Positions 26,314-34,847 of a stretch of 64,000 nt of DNA are shown here, piece by piece. The translations under genes were made by a program, and so were the position numbers. Location of the stretch: assembly GCF_016863275.1 (NCBI RefSeq), contig NZ_BOOO01000044.1, positions 21,120-85,119 on the forward strand. The letters are read 5' to 3'. Position 1 is the stretch's first letter. Each line of letters begins with the position of its first letter. The stretch comes from Planotetraspora mira (GTDB taxonomy: Bacteria; Actinomycetota; Actinomycetes; Streptosporangiales; Streptosporangiaceae). Below the pieces are notes generated by a model. It made no database searches. It worked only from the letters and a program-made list of their open reading frames with translations, and had not been told where the DNA came from.

Positions 26314-28671
26314 TCAGCGGACGTAGACGGGCGAGGTCATCGCGACCATCGCCGCGTCGTACGGGCACAGGTTCACGCCGACATCGATCGGTCCGCACAG
26401 CGGGGTCTGCTCGAGCAGGTCGTTGCCGAGGCGCAACTCGGCACGCACCCAGCCCGGCTGGGCCGGGGCGGTGAACTCGATCGCCCCAGCGCGCGTGAGG
26501 TGCTGGTCGAGCAGCTTCTGGCCGTTGGCGATGACGCGCAGCGAGCCGTCGGTGAGCGAGTCGAGCGACCGCACACGCAGCGTCTCGCCCGGGCGGACGT
26601 CGTCGCCGATGACGGGCACGAAGCTCGTGCCGCGCTTGGCCTCGATCACGAGCGGGCGCCCGCCGACGGACGGCGGCAGCGCGGACACGCTGGTGCGGCC
26701 GGCGCGCAGCGCCTCGAGCACGGCGCCCGTCGAGTGGTTGCGCGCGAGCACCCAGGTGGTGGGATAGCCGGCGCCCTGCGGCTGCCCGTACTGCGTCTTG
26801 GCCTCGCTGCCGCCGGTCAGCGCGACGCGTTCGCCGCGCTGCAGCCAGCAGTCGAGGTAGTCCTCGGCGGTGCGGATGCTCGAGCCCGGGTTCCAGACCT
26901 CGATCGTGTCCGGCCGCACGTCGAACCCGTATCCCCAGGTGAGCGTCGAAGCGTCGCAGCCGGCGAACGGCTTGGTGATCTTAGAGCCTGGGTGGTCGAT
27001 CTGGAAGACGCCGCCCTTCGCGCGCACTTCGTTCGCGAGCCCGTTGATCGCGGCGGCGGAACCGTCGCCGTTGTTGAGCAGCCGGTTCATGCCGAGCACG
27101 TGGGCAGACCCGTTGACGCGGTCCTCGTAGCCGGGGATCGCGAGCACGCCGTGGCCGCCGGAGTCCCGCGCGCCCGCCGAGCGGACGTCGTCGTCGTCGG
27201 TGACCGCGAGGTAGTCGAGCCCGCGGCTGCCCGCCTCGGCGAAGCGCGAGCGGACGTCGACGCCCTGACGGAACGGGTCGGCCTCGCTCGCCTTGTCGGT
27301 CCCGGCGCAGTAGACGTCGCTGGAGAAGCAGCTGTGGACGTTCAGGTCGCCCGCCAGCCAGCGGCCGTCCTTGGTGCTCAGATCGCCCTCGGGCGCGTTC
27401 GGCGCGCCCGCCTGCTTGTGATCGTTGACCCAGATCGGGCTGGAGTACGCGACCGGACGCCCGTCGCGGCGGACCCGGAGGAAGTACCAGCTGTCGTCGG
27501 CCGCCTTCAGCGAGGCGTCGAGCTGGTCACCGGTCGCGCCGGCGACCACCTGGCCGCCGTTGCTGACAAGCTCCAACTGCAGCGGCGTGCTCGAGCCGCG
27601 GACGTGCGCGTCGATGGCCAGCGGGCGCTTGCCGTCGGTCTGGATCCGCTCGCCCATGCCGTGCCCGTCGACCGTGAAGTCCAGTCGCAGCGCGTTGTCG
27701 AGCACCGCGTAGAAGCGGCGGTCGGCCATCGCGCTCTTGATGTCCTTCTCGGTGTTGGCCTTGGCCACGACGACGGTCTTGGCGTACTGCGAGCCGCCCC
27801 AGTCGTCCGTGCGGTCGTGTCCCTTGTCCTCGGCGCCGATCGCGCCGACGTGCCAGCCCTTGTCGAGCGCGTGGGCGTACCAGCCCTCGGGCGGGGCGTT
27901 GTGCCCGGGCGCCGAGCCGAAGTCGCTGCCGCCGTTGAAGACCTCGATGCCGACCATCTGGTCGTCGGCCTTCGGGAAGTACTTGAAGTCCTCCCAACCG
28001 AAGCCGAGGTCGCTGCGGACGTCACACTTCAGCGGGCCGCACAGCGTCTTGTCGCCGGGGTGGTTGAACACCGCCAGGCCGTCCTTGCCGGTGGTCGTCA
28101 GCCAGTCGTAGAAGCGATCCATCGCGATGGTGCCGCCGTCGATCTCGGGCATCGAGTTCTTACTCGAGAAGTAGACGTTGATGTGGCCCATGCGGTCCGA
28201 GGTCCACTCGAAGCCGCGGAAGCCGACGAAGTCCTTCGCGGGGTCGGTCGCGGCCTTGGCCTGCTCGAGCGTCGCGTCCCACTTGCGCAGCGCGTCGAGC
28301 GGGTTGACGGGATCGGCGTTCTGGCAGCTCGGCGCGACCCGCGGGTCCAGGCACTCCTCGTTGAAGACGAGCGGGGAGTTGACGTTCGAGGTGTGCTCGC
28401 TCGAACCGACGAAGTTCAGGTCGTGCTTGTCACGCCCAGACGCGAAGTAGTCGGCGGGCCGGGAGCCGGGCCATCCGTCGGAGTAGCCGCTGTGCTCGTG
28501 CAGCGCGCCGATGAGCTCGCGGGGCGCACCGGTGTGGGTTGTCGTGACGACCGCGGCCTTCTCGGTCTGAGCGTTGCCTGCCGCATCGGAGGTTGCGAGC
28601 GCGGGGCTCGTGGCGCCTATGAGGACGAGCGCGCCCGCGGCGGCGGTAGCGAACAGTGCGCGGATGCGCAT
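26314..28671 (-). CDS. Secreted CehA/McbA-type metallohydrolase with two PHP-like domains
   Basis: A 785-aa exported protein. The signal peptide runs to about residue 28 (SPALA/TS). The first PHP-type domain starts with HEHSGYSDG (58-66) and has FVGSSEHTS and FNHPGD. A second starts with DLNVHSCFSSDVYC and continues with DYLAVTDDDDV and FQIDHPGS. These His/Asp sets bind catalytic metals in PHP enzymes. The CehA/McbA group includes carbaryl (carbamate) hydrolases, and most members act on unknown esters or phosphates. GGAGAAAG precedes ATG 28671. It is monocistronic, ends at a strong hairpin, and its function outside the cell is presumed. Confidence 0.8.
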   Translation of the reverse strand: MRIRALFATAAAGALVLIGATSPALATSDAAGNAQTEKAAVVTTTHTGAPRELIGALHEHSGYSDGWPGSRPADYFASGRDKHDLNFVGSSEHTSNVNSPLVFNEECLDPRVAPSCQNADPVNPLDALRKWDATLEQAKAATDPAKDFVGFRGFEWTSDRMGHINVYFSSKNSMPEIDGGTIAMDRFYDWLTTTGKDGLAVFNHPGDKTLCGPLKCDVRSDLGFGWEDFKYFPKADDQMVGIEVFNGGSDFGSAPGHNAPPEGWYAHALDKGWHVGAIGAEDKGHDRTDDWGGSQYAKTVVVAKANTEKDIKSAMADRRFYAVLDNALRLDFTVDGHGMGERIQTDGKRPLAIDAHVRGSSTPLQLELVSNGGQVVAGATGDQLDASLKAADDSWYFLRVRRDGRPVAYSSPIWVNDHKQAGAPNAPEGDLSTKDGRWLAGDLNVHSCFSSDVYCAGTDKASEADPFRQGVDVRSRFAEAGSRGLDYLAVTDDDDVRSAGARDSGGHGVLAIPGYEDRVNGSAHVLGMNRLLNNGDGSAAAINGLANEVRAKGGVFQIDHPGSKITKPFAGCDASTLTWGYGFDVRPDTIEVWNPGSSIRTAEDYLDCWLQRGERVALTGGSEAKTQYGQPQGAGYPTTWVLARNHSTGAVLEALRAGRTSVSALPPSVGGRPLVIEAKRGTSFVPVIGDDVRPGETLRVRSLDSLTDGSLRVIANGQKLLDQHLTRAGAIEFTAPAQPGWVRAELRLGNDLLEQTPLCGPIDVGVNLCPYDAAMVAMTSPVYVR

Positions 28672-28920
28672 GTACTTTCTCCGTCTGTTGGGTAGGGACG
28701 TCCTGCCTCGGAGAGAGAGGCGGACGCGTTCCACCCTTCACGCAGGCGATGGCCCCCGGATGACCTGGGCCTGAACGTCGGATGAGGCTTGATCTCGCGG
28801 AGTCGCGCCGGTGCGGCGGCCGACTCTGCATGATCAAGAAGCTCCGGAGCGTGGAGCCGGACACCACGCGCTCGCTTACCGATACGCAAGTGAGGCCGCG
28901 TGGATGGAGGAGTGGCGGCC

Positions 28921-29088
28921 ATGATGGACATCGACTCGGCCGTTGTGAAGTTCTTCGACGGGGCCGACCGCTGCTTCTCAGCCCGGGCCGACGTACGGGC
29001 CGCGGTGGCGCGGCTCGCCGCGACCCCGGGCGACGCGCGTGACGCGCTGTTCCGTCTCGCAGTCGATTTCGAGGAGAGACACGAGTGA
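28921..29088 (+). CDS. Small protein of unknown function (55 aa)
   Basis: Two adjacent ATG codons (28921 and 28924) follow GGAGGAG at 8 bp. The 55-aa product (SAVVKFFDGADRCFSARADVRAAVARLAA...) has no transmembrane segment, looks helical and carries one Cys. Its stop overlaps the GTG start of the next gene (GTGA), which supports that it is real and translationally coupled. No family recognised. It may work with the membrane coiled-coil protein encoded next. Confidence 0.6.
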   Translation: MMDIDSAVVKFFDGADRCFSARADVRAAVARLAATPGDARDALFRLAVDFEERHE

Positions 29089-29753
29089 TCCCCACGCCGC
29101 TGCCCACCGTGACAGTAACCGCGACCGCCACGGTCACCGTCGCCCCCGCACCTCCGTCTGAATCCGTCGACCTCGGGTGGATCAGCGAACAGTTGCAGGG
29201 CTGGGGCTCCCTGGTCGCGGCCCTCGTGGCGGTGGCGGCGCTCATCGTCACGGTCAAGACCGCGAATCGCGACCGAATACAAGGCGAACAGGAGCGGCAG
29301 GAGGACCGGGCCGAAGCTGATCGGCGCCTGACGGACGAACGCCGAGCCTCGGGAGCACTCCTGGAAAGGCAGCTCGAGCGGCAGCGTCAACGGGACCGCC
29401 GCGACTTCCTCATCGAGCAGCTTCAGCGGGCAGGGGACGCCTGGAGCGACTACACGGCGTTGTCGGCCATGCCTCAGCAGCGGGTCGCCGTCCAGCGGAT
29501 CCAGGCGATATTGCCGGTCCTCCCCGTCGGCTTCGCCTCGCTGCTCAAGGTCCGCTTCCCCGCCTCGTCCTTGGACGACCCCCAAGCGGGGGCGGAAGCG
29601 GAGCGAAGGGCGAAGGCCGCTGGGCTTCCGTTGAAGGCGGCCGGAAGTACGGAGATCTTCGAAGAACTCGCGGACAACATCAGAGAGCTTCTCGGCGAGG
29701 AGCCGCGGGTGGCGATCGACGACGACAAGAGCCCGGCGGGACCCGAGTCATGA
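29085..29753 (+). CDS. Membrane-anchored coiled-coil protein of unknown function
   Basis: A 222-aa protein from GTG 29085, coupled to the small gene upstream. Residues ~1-35 are Thr/Pro/Val-rich and probably extracellular. One transmembrane helix (~45-63, LVAALVAVAALIVTV) is followed by a long charged coiled coil (~66-125, Glu/Arg/Gln-rich), then a mixed C-terminal domain (LPVLPVGFASLLKVRF...). No family is recognised. The two-gene unit has no other partner nearby. A scaffold or stress-sensor role is possible but unproven. Confidence 0.65.
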   Translation: MIPTPLPTVTVTATATVTVAPAPPSESVDLGWISEQLQGWGSLVAALVAVAALIVTVKTANRDRIQGEQERQEDRAEADRRLTDERRASGALLERQLERQRQRDRRDFLIEQLQRAGDAWSDYTALSAMPQQRVAVQRIQAILPVLPVGFASLLKVRFPASSLDDPQAGAEAERRAKAAGLPLKAAGSTEIFEELADNIRELLGEEPRVAIDDDKSPAGPES

Positions 29754-29810
29754 CCTCCACCCCCATGCCCATCACCGCAGTCGTACGGGGGGCCAGGCAC
29801 CAGTGTGGCG

Positions 29811-30977
29811 TCAGGGCTGACCACCAGCTGTGATGCTGCCGCGACGGAGACCTCGCCCCGTGCTGACCAGGGTGAGCATCCCCGTCATCGTGGTGGCGAG
29901 GGCGGCGACGACGGCCGCCTCCACGTGCCCGGTCGGCGCGGCCACGAGAACCAGGCACGCACAGGTGATCGTCGCGGTGCGCAGGACGCGGGTGCTCCGC
30001 CGGGCGGCACCGCGGATCAGCGAGCCGAGCACACCTGCGAGTAGGCAGCCCCAGATCAGGGCGACCACGTACTCGTCTCCGGCTTCCAGCCTGGACAAGG
30101 CACTGCGGACGTCGGGCGGCCCCGCGTTGAGCGGAACCAGACTCGGCATCTGGTCGGGGAAGAGCAGGAAGGCTCCATAACCCAGCACCGCGACCACGCC
30201 GGCGCAGACGGCTCCCGCGCACACCAGGGCCACGACGCTCTGAAGGGCGTCACGCGTACGGCGGGTGACCACGACCATCGCCGCCGCAGGCGCCGCCACG
30301 ACGATCGCGATCAGCCAGATCCCCTGTCCCGGCAGGTGCTCCGCGAGCGGCGGCAGAGCACGTTCGAAAGGCATGAGCATGAAGCACGCCGGCCCCGCGA
30401 CCAGACCGGCGACGATGCCGGACATCAGGGTGACGGCACTCGCCGTGGACGCGTGTGCGGTCACCGCCAGCGTCACCACGAGGTACAGCACGAGCGTGAT
30501 CATGCCCGGCAGCAGGCCGTCGCCGGATCCCAGCGGTTGGGGACCACGATGGTCCAGGAAGGCCACCAGAAGGTACGCGCACGCGACCGCGAAGCCGGCC
30601 GTCCGCACCACCCGGGCGGCTCTGGAAGGCCGTACCGGACCCAGCAGCCCGGGCCGGCCTCCTCGCCAGGCCAGCGCCACCACGACCGACAGCAGGCCGG
30701 CCAACTCCAGACGGGCTGCGGGATGCGTGACACCTCCCGCCAGCAGGAGCGCCAATGCGCCGACCGCGCCCGCGGAAACGGCCAGGCGGCGCAGCGTCGC
30801 CGGCTGCGCCGCCGCCGCCCGGACGCAGCCCAGTGCGAAGGCGAGCCGCGCCGCACGCCCTTCCAGGTGCGCGAGTTCGGCCCGCATGGCCAGTCCCCAG
30901 TCGGACCGGGCGGCAGGCAGGAGCCATGACGCGAAGGCGAGGAGCCGCCTCGCCGCGTCGTCTCTGGGGCGGCTCAC
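29811..30977 (-). CDS. Polytopic membrane protein co-transcribed with PadR regulator
   Basis: A 388-aa protein. A cytoplasmic N-terminal part (ASWLLPAARSDWGLAMRAELAHLEG) is of a type often seen in proteins paired with PadR regulators. It is followed by about eight to nine hydrophobic helices with short polar loops. No catalytic motif is seen. Its ATG overlaps the PadR gene stop by 4 bp. The PadR/membrane-protein pair resembles autoregulated units that respond to membrane-active compounds, but the activity is unknown. Confidence 0.7.
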   Translation of the reverse strand: MSRPRDDAARRLLAFASWLLPAARSDWGLAMRAELAHLEGRAARLAFALGCVRAAAAQPATLRRLAVSAGAVGALALLLAGGVTHPAARLELAGLLSVVVALAWRGGRPGLLGPVRPSRAARVVRTAGFAVACAYLLVAFLDHRGPQPLGSGDGLLPGMITLVLYLVVTLAVTAHASTASAVTLMSGIVAGLVAGPACFMLMPFERALPPLAEHLPGQGIWLIAIVVAAPAAAMVVVTRRTRDALQSVVALVCAGAVCAGVVAVLGYGAFLLFPDQMPSLVPLNAGPPDVRSALSRLEAGDEYVVALIWGCLLAGVLGSLIRGAARRSTRVLRTATITCACLVLVAAPTGHVEAAVVAALATTMTGMLTLVSTGRGLRRGSITAGGQP

Positions 30978-31309
30978 CAGGCACCGCGCAAGGAACGCCG
31001 TGTGCCGGGCCTGTCCCGCTCAGCGGCCGACTCCTCGACGGCCGGTGCCGCCACCTCGGTGGCCGCCGCCAGCCCCGTGCCGGTGAGCCGGTACAGGTGC
31101 CGGGGAGGGCGACCCGCCACCGGGACACTCTCCCACGACGATTCCAGCAGCCCGCGATCGGCCAACCGCATCAGGATCGGATACAACGAACCGGCCTTGA
31201 GCCCCACCTCCCGTCCGAGCTCGTAGCCGTAACGCCATTCGGAAGGGTCCGCCGCCAGCGCGCGGAGCACCCCTTCCGCCTGAGGAGAGAGACGCCTTGT
31301 CCGAGTCAC
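30974..31309 (-). CDS. PadR-family transcriptional regulator
   Basis: A 111-aa winged-helix protein. PadR features are LSPQAEGVLRALAADPSEWRYGYELGREVGLKAGSLYPILMRLADRGLLESSWE, the GSLYPILMRL recognition helix being typical, and then RHLYRLTGTGL as wing. The start is GTG 31309. It has no ribosome site; a TAGAGT box 7 bp upstream fits a leaderless transcript. The palindrome at 31317-31334 overlaps that box, so it should repress its own operon with the downstream membrane-protein gene. Confidence 0.85.
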   Translation of the reverse strand: MTRTRRLSPQAEGVLRALAADPSEWRYGYELGREVGLKAGSLYPILMRLADRGLLESSWESVPVAGRPPRHLYRLTGTGLAAATEVAAPAVEESAAERDRPGTRRSLRGAW

Positions 31310-31316
31310 ACCAAAG

Positions 31317-31334
31317 ACTCTATCTATATAGAGT
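31317..31334. promoter_or_regulatory. PadR operator overlapping -10 box
   Basis: ACTCTATCT-ATATAGAGT is an 18-bp palindrome with 8 of 9 matched pairs, AT-rich in a GC-rich genome, as in known PadR sites. It covers the candidate -10 of the leaderless padR-type transcript. Confidence 0.65.
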
Positions 31335-31386
31335 TATCAGGTAAACCCGTCGCACCGAACCAGGTCATCGCCGGTCGATCGAGCCC

Positions 31387-31440
31387 CTACGCGAGCATCC
31401 CGCCGTCCACGACGATCTCGGTTCCGATGACGAAGGCGCG
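31387..31440 (-). pseudogene. SDR gene tail fragment, minus strand
   Basis: Read on the minus strand this codes RAFVIGTEIVVDGGMLA and a TAG stop (31387-31389), the standard C-terminus of a classical short-chain dehydrogenase. The rest of the gene is missing: just 5' of it the sequence switches to the plus-strand SDR tail. It is back to back with the fragment at 31450-31561. Confidence 0.7.
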
Positions 31441-31449
31441 CCAGCCGAC

Positions 31450-31561
31450 TCGCGGCGTCCCCGCCGACGTCGCCAACGCCGTCGCCTTCTTCGCCGCCGA
31501 GGAGTCCGGGTACGTCACCGGGCAGGTCCTCTACATCGACGGGGGACACGGTTTGGTCTGA
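31450..31561 (+). pseudogene. SDR gene tail fragment, plus strand
   Basis: The plus strand codes RGVPADVANAVAFFAAEESGYVTGQVLYIDGGHGLV and a TGA stop, an SDR C-terminus of the 3-oxoacyl-ACP-reductase type (VTGQ...DGG). No N-terminal two-thirds, start codon or ribosome site is present. It abuts the minus-strand SDR tail, so both genes have lost their 5' parts at the same point. Probably decayed. Confidence 0.7.
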
Positions 31562-31566
31562 ACGGC

Positions 31567-32418
31567 TCAGCCGGGCACGTCCATGCGCTGCGTGCCGACG
31601 ACCGACAGCAGCCGCAGCGCCTCCTCGGACGGTGAGCCGGGGGCGGCCGTGTAGATCACGACCCGCTGGTCCCGGTCGGTGATGTCGAGGACGTCGCAGT
31701 TGACGGTGATCGGGCCGAGCAGAGGATGCTGGAAAGTCTTGCACAGGGTGAGTTCGGTGCTCACATCGTGGGAGGCCCACAGGCGGGCGAACTCCTCGCT
31801 GCCGGCGAGGAGCTCACTCACCAGCTCGGCCACCTCGGGATCGCCGGGGTAACGGGCGGCCGCGGCGCGCAGGTCCTGGGCCGCGCTGCGGGCGAACCCG
31901 TCCAAGTCCGACACCCCGTACAGCCGCCGCCCCTGCGGGTGCGGGCCGAGGAAGACGCGGCGCACAAGATTGCGGTCGCGCCGCGACAGGGCGGAGAAGT
32001 CCTCCATGAGGGCGGCCGCCAGATCATTCCAGGCGATCACCTCGTGGGTCGCGGACGTCACGATCGCGGCGGCCTGCGGCAACCGGTACAGCAGGTCAAG
32101 GATGCTCTGCCGCACCTCGCGCGAGGGCCCGGGCGCAGGTCCCGGCGGTGCGCCGGCGAGGTGGTGGAGGTGGTCGCGCTCGGTGTCCGACAGGCGCAGG
32201 GCCCGGGCCAGACCGGCCAGCACCTCCCGCGACGGGCGCGGGCCGCGGGCCTGCTCCAGCCGCGTGTAGTACTCGGTCGAGATGAACGCCAGCTGCGCCG
32301 CCTCCTCGCGGCGCAGCCCCGGGGTACGACGGCGCGGACCGGAAGGCAGCCCCACGTCGGCGGGGGTGATCCGCTCGCGCCTGCTGCGCAGGAAGGCCGC
32401 CAATTCTCGTCTGTCCAC
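31567..32418 (-). CDS. MmyB-like XRE-family transcriptional regulator
   Basis: A 283-aa regulator, paralogous in layout to the one at 5498-6406. The XRE helix-turn-helix (RRRTPGLRREEAAQLAFISTEYYTRLEQARG) lies within residues 20-60 and the MmyB ligand domain follows (LLYRLPQAAAIVTSATHEVIAWN...). The start is GTG 32418, with no ribosome site. A CATACT box 6-7 bp upstream suggests a leaderless mRNA. It is divergent from the SDR gene at 32508, its likely target. Confidence 0.85.
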   Translation of the reverse strand: MDRRELAAFLRSRRERITPADVGLPSGPRRRTPGLRREEAAQLAFISTEYYTRLEQARGPRPSREVLAGLARALRLSDTERDHLHHLAGAPPGPAPGPSREVRQSILDLLYRLPQAAAIVTSATHEVIAWNDLAAALMEDFSALSRRDRNLVRRVFLGPHPQGRRLYGVSDLDGFARSAAQDLRAAAARYPGDPEVAELVSELLAGSEEFARLWASHDVSTELTLCKTFQHPLLGPITVNCDVLDITDRDQRVVIYTAAPGSPSEEALRLLSVVGTQRMDVPG

Positions 32419-32507
32419 AACCCCAGTATGCGCAGGTGGTCGCGGAGCCTATCCAGGTACCGCCGGTGCCTGGATCCACTCCGCGGACTGTCGGCAGGCT
32501 CGCTGCC

Positions 32508-33323
32508 ATGGACAACACACCCACCACCGACACATTCACCACCGACACATCCACCCCCGCCGCCCTGGGCCTGCTGGCCGGCAAGGTCGCCTTCGTCACC
32601 GGTGCCGGTCGCGGTATCGGCGCCGCTGCGGCGCGGCTGTTCGCCCGGGAGGGCGCCCGGGTGCTGCTCGCGGCCCGGACTGAGGCCCAACTGAAGGCGG
32701 TCACCGTGGAGGTCCGGGCAGCGGGCGGCATCGCCGACTACGTGGTGTGCGATCTCTCCGACGCGGCCAGCGTGCGCGCCGCCGTCGACCGGGCCGTCGA
32801 CCTGTACGGCCGGCTCGACGTCGCCTTCAACAACGGCGCGACGATCGTGCCGCCCGGACCGATGGACCAGGTGCGGGAGGCCGACTTCGACCACATCTAT
32901 ACCGTGAACCTCCGGGGCCCGTGGCTGGCCATGGTCGCCGAGATCGCCGCCATCCGGGCTACCGCCGGCACGGGGGCCATCGTCAACAACTCCAGCGTCG
33001 GCAGCCTGATGGGCAATCCCGAACTGCCCGCCTACGGTGCGATGAAGCGGGCGGTCAACAGCCTCACCGAGTCGGCTGCCGTCACCTACGGCCCGGAAGG
33101 CATCCGCGTCAACGCGATCGCCCCCGGCACCACGCTGACCGAGATGATCCGTACGTGGGAAGCGGATTCGCCCGGTCTCGTCGAGCGGCTCGAGGCGCAT
33201 ACCCCGCTGCGCCGCGCGGCCGACCCCGACGAAATCGCCCAGGCCGCCGCCTGGCTCCTCAGCGACCGCTCCTCCTACGTGACCGGCACGGTCCTCCGAG
33301 TCGACGGCGGCGCGAGGGCCTGA
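32508..33323 (+). CDS. SDR-family oxidoreductase
   Basis: A 271-aa short-chain dehydrogenase. A Thr-rich N-terminal extension (residues 1-20) precedes TGAGRGIG (31-38), NNGA (108-111), Ser163, and Tyr176/Lys180 (YGAMK). It ends SSYVTGTVLRVDGG. The NNAG motif has Gly for Ala, a tolerated change. ATG 32508 is favoured over an in-frame start at 32436, which would overlap the promoter region. It is divergent from the MmyB-like regulator, a pairing also seen with the MDR gene at 6.5 kb. Confidence 0.88.
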   Translation: MDNTPTTDTFTTDTSTPAALGLLAGKVAFVTGAGRGIGAAAARLFAREGARVLLAARTEAQLKAVTVEVRAAGGIADYVVCDLSDAASVRAAVDRAVDLYGRLDVAFNNGATIVPPGPMDQVREADFDHIYTVNLRGPWLAMVAEIAAIRATAGTGAIVNNSSVGSLMGNPELPAYGAMKRAVNSLTESAAVTYGPEGIRVNAIAPGTTLTEMIRTWEADSPGLVERLEAHTPLRRAADPDEIAQAAAWLLSDRSSYVTGTVLRVDGGARA

Positions 33324-33397
33324 GCCGGGAACGCCGCCGCGGCATGGCGACGGGAAAAGGCGGGGCCGTGGGGCCTTACGCGGCTTGCACCGACTCA

Positions 33398-33443
33398 CTA
33401 GGGGCTGTCCTGGCGATCATGAGCGGAGCCAGATGACGAGTGC
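33398..33443 (+). repeat. Left 46-bp inverted repeat
   Basis: CTAGGGGCTGTCCTGGCGAT and the next 26 bp are identical to the reverse complement of 34821-34866. Beyond 33443 the match ends abruptly. Confidence 0.9.
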
Positions 33444-33455
33444 CAAGTGCGCGTT

Positions 33456-34229
33456 TTACGCGTTCGGGTCCCAGTCTGCGAGCTGCTCCATCGGCTCGGT
33501 GTCGCCGGTGGTCTCCAGGCCGTCGAGCGGGACGCGCTCATAGAAGTAGAGGACCAGTTCGCTCGCTGCGCCTCGCATCGCCATGTCGCCCGGCTCCGCG
33601 TCGGCGGCGAGGTCGTCGCAGCGGACGCCGTCGGCGTTGAGGGTCAGGCGCCAGGAGCGGCCCTCGGTCGTGTGCAGGTCGATGGTCGCCGGCTTGAACG
33701 GCCAGGGGACGGTCGTCGTCGAGACGGTCGTCAGGAACTCGTCGACGCCCTCGACCGCGACGTCTGTCGGCAGCGGCTGTGCGGCGCCCTGGGTGAGCTG
33801 GGCGTCGTAGGTGTGGATGGCGATCTCCTGGATCTGGTGCCGGGCCACGGCTCCGCTGGTCTCCGGGGCCTGCGAGCGGCCCCACCAGGTCCAGCAGCCG
33901 CGGTCCGGGCCTGCCTCGCGCATCGCGTCGAGCATGAGCTCGGTCGACTCGGCGAGCCAGGCGTCCAGGGCTTCGTGGTCGCGGGGCGCGGTCGGGGCGC
34001 CCTTCGGGTCCGTCTTCGCCGGGGGCTCAGCGCCCGGGCCCGCCGCGACGATGGCGGCCTGGCGGCGGCGGCCGTCGCCGAGGTGCTGCGCCAGTTCGCG
34101 CAGCGTCCAGGCCGGGCAGGTCGGGACCTGGACGTCAAGGTCGGGGGCGGACGCGATCGCGGCGCGGAACGCGGCCGAGCGGTCTTCGATTAGCCGCAGG
34201 ACCTCGGGGAACTCCAAGATGTTTTGCAC
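33456..34229 (-). CDS. Mycothiol-dependent isomerase family protein inside IS-derived unit
   Basis: A 257-aa protein of the maleylpyruvate-isomerase/DinB-like family, with likely zinc ligands His49 (RELAQHLG), Glu135 and His139 (EIAIH). It starts at GTG 34229 with no ribosome site visible; TACACA upstream is a weak -10. It is a complete gene in family terms, though its stop is only 12 bp from the left repeat. It shares the fold but little sequence with the protein at 3505-4356. Its capture between IS ends suggests movement as a passenger. The reaction is not known. Confidence 0.8.
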   Translation of the reverse strand: MQNILEFPEVLRLIEDRSAAFRAAIASAPDLDVQVPTCPAWTLRELAQHLGDGRRRQAAIVAAGPGAEPPAKTDPKGAPTAPRDHEALDAWLAESTELMLDAMREAGPDRGCWTWWGRSQAPETSGAVARHQIQEIAIHTYDAQLTQGAAQPLPTDVAVEGVDEFLTTVSTTTVPWPFKPATIDLHTTEGRSWRLTLNADGVRCDDLAADAEPGDMAMRGAASELVLYFYERVPLDGLETTGDTEPMEQLADWDPNA

Positions 34230-34308
34230 GTCGGTTGTGTATCACGGCGTTCCGGCCGCCGGGTAGCGAATTTGTCGGACGAACGCGTCGACGGCCGGGC
34301 ATAGGGGT

Positions 34309-34847
34309 GAGCTGACGGATGCTCAGTGGGAGCGGCTTGCGCCGCTCCTCCCGGTGAGCAACGGGCGGTGTGGCCGGTGGCGGGATCACCGCCAGGTGAT
34401 GAACGGGGTGCTGTACCGGATCCGCACGCGGCTGGTGCCCGACACTCGCCGCCCCCGCGCGTCGAAGGGGGCTCCTCCCAGGCAGTCAGGACTGCTCGGA
34501 TCCGGGTGCCCCGCCTGGCCACCGGCCGGCCTCGCACGACACCCGACAGCGTCAGCGCCGACAAGGGCTACAGCAACCGTCGCACCCGCGTCTACCTGCG
34601 TGGACGCGGGATCCGGCACGTCATCCCGGAGAAAGCCGACCAAGCGGCCGGCCGTCTGCGGCGCGGGAGCACCGGTGGCCGGCCACCCGGCTTCGACAAG
34701 GAGCGGTACGCCAAGCGCAACACTGTCGAGCGGGCGATCAACAAGCTGAAACAGTTCCGCGCGGTCGCGACCAGATACGACAAACGCGCCTACGTTTACC
34801 TCGGCACCGTCACCGCCGCAGCACTCGTCATCTGGCTCCGCTCATGA
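34309..34847 (+). pseudogene. IS5-family transposase, internally deleted and frameshifted
   Basis: The N-terminal part (ELTDAQWERLAPLLPVSNG...HRQVMNGVLYRIRT, 34309-34440) is in one frame. The C-terminal part (SADKGYSNRRTRVYLRGRGIRHVIPE ... KRNTVERAINKLKQFRAVATRYDKRAYVY ... WLRS stop) is in another, from about 34540. The middle of the catalytic domain, including the first DDE acid, is missing and the first start codon is not evident. So the enzyme cannot be active. The NTVERAINKLKQFR block identifies the IS5 group and carries the last catalytic Glu. Confidence 0.85.

Noticed and set aside
26500..28695. A 731-codon plus-strand frame opposite the PHP-domain gene
   Set aside because: It is an Arg/Val/Ala-rich antisense shadow caused by high GC content; no motif, and the minus-strand protein has clear domains.
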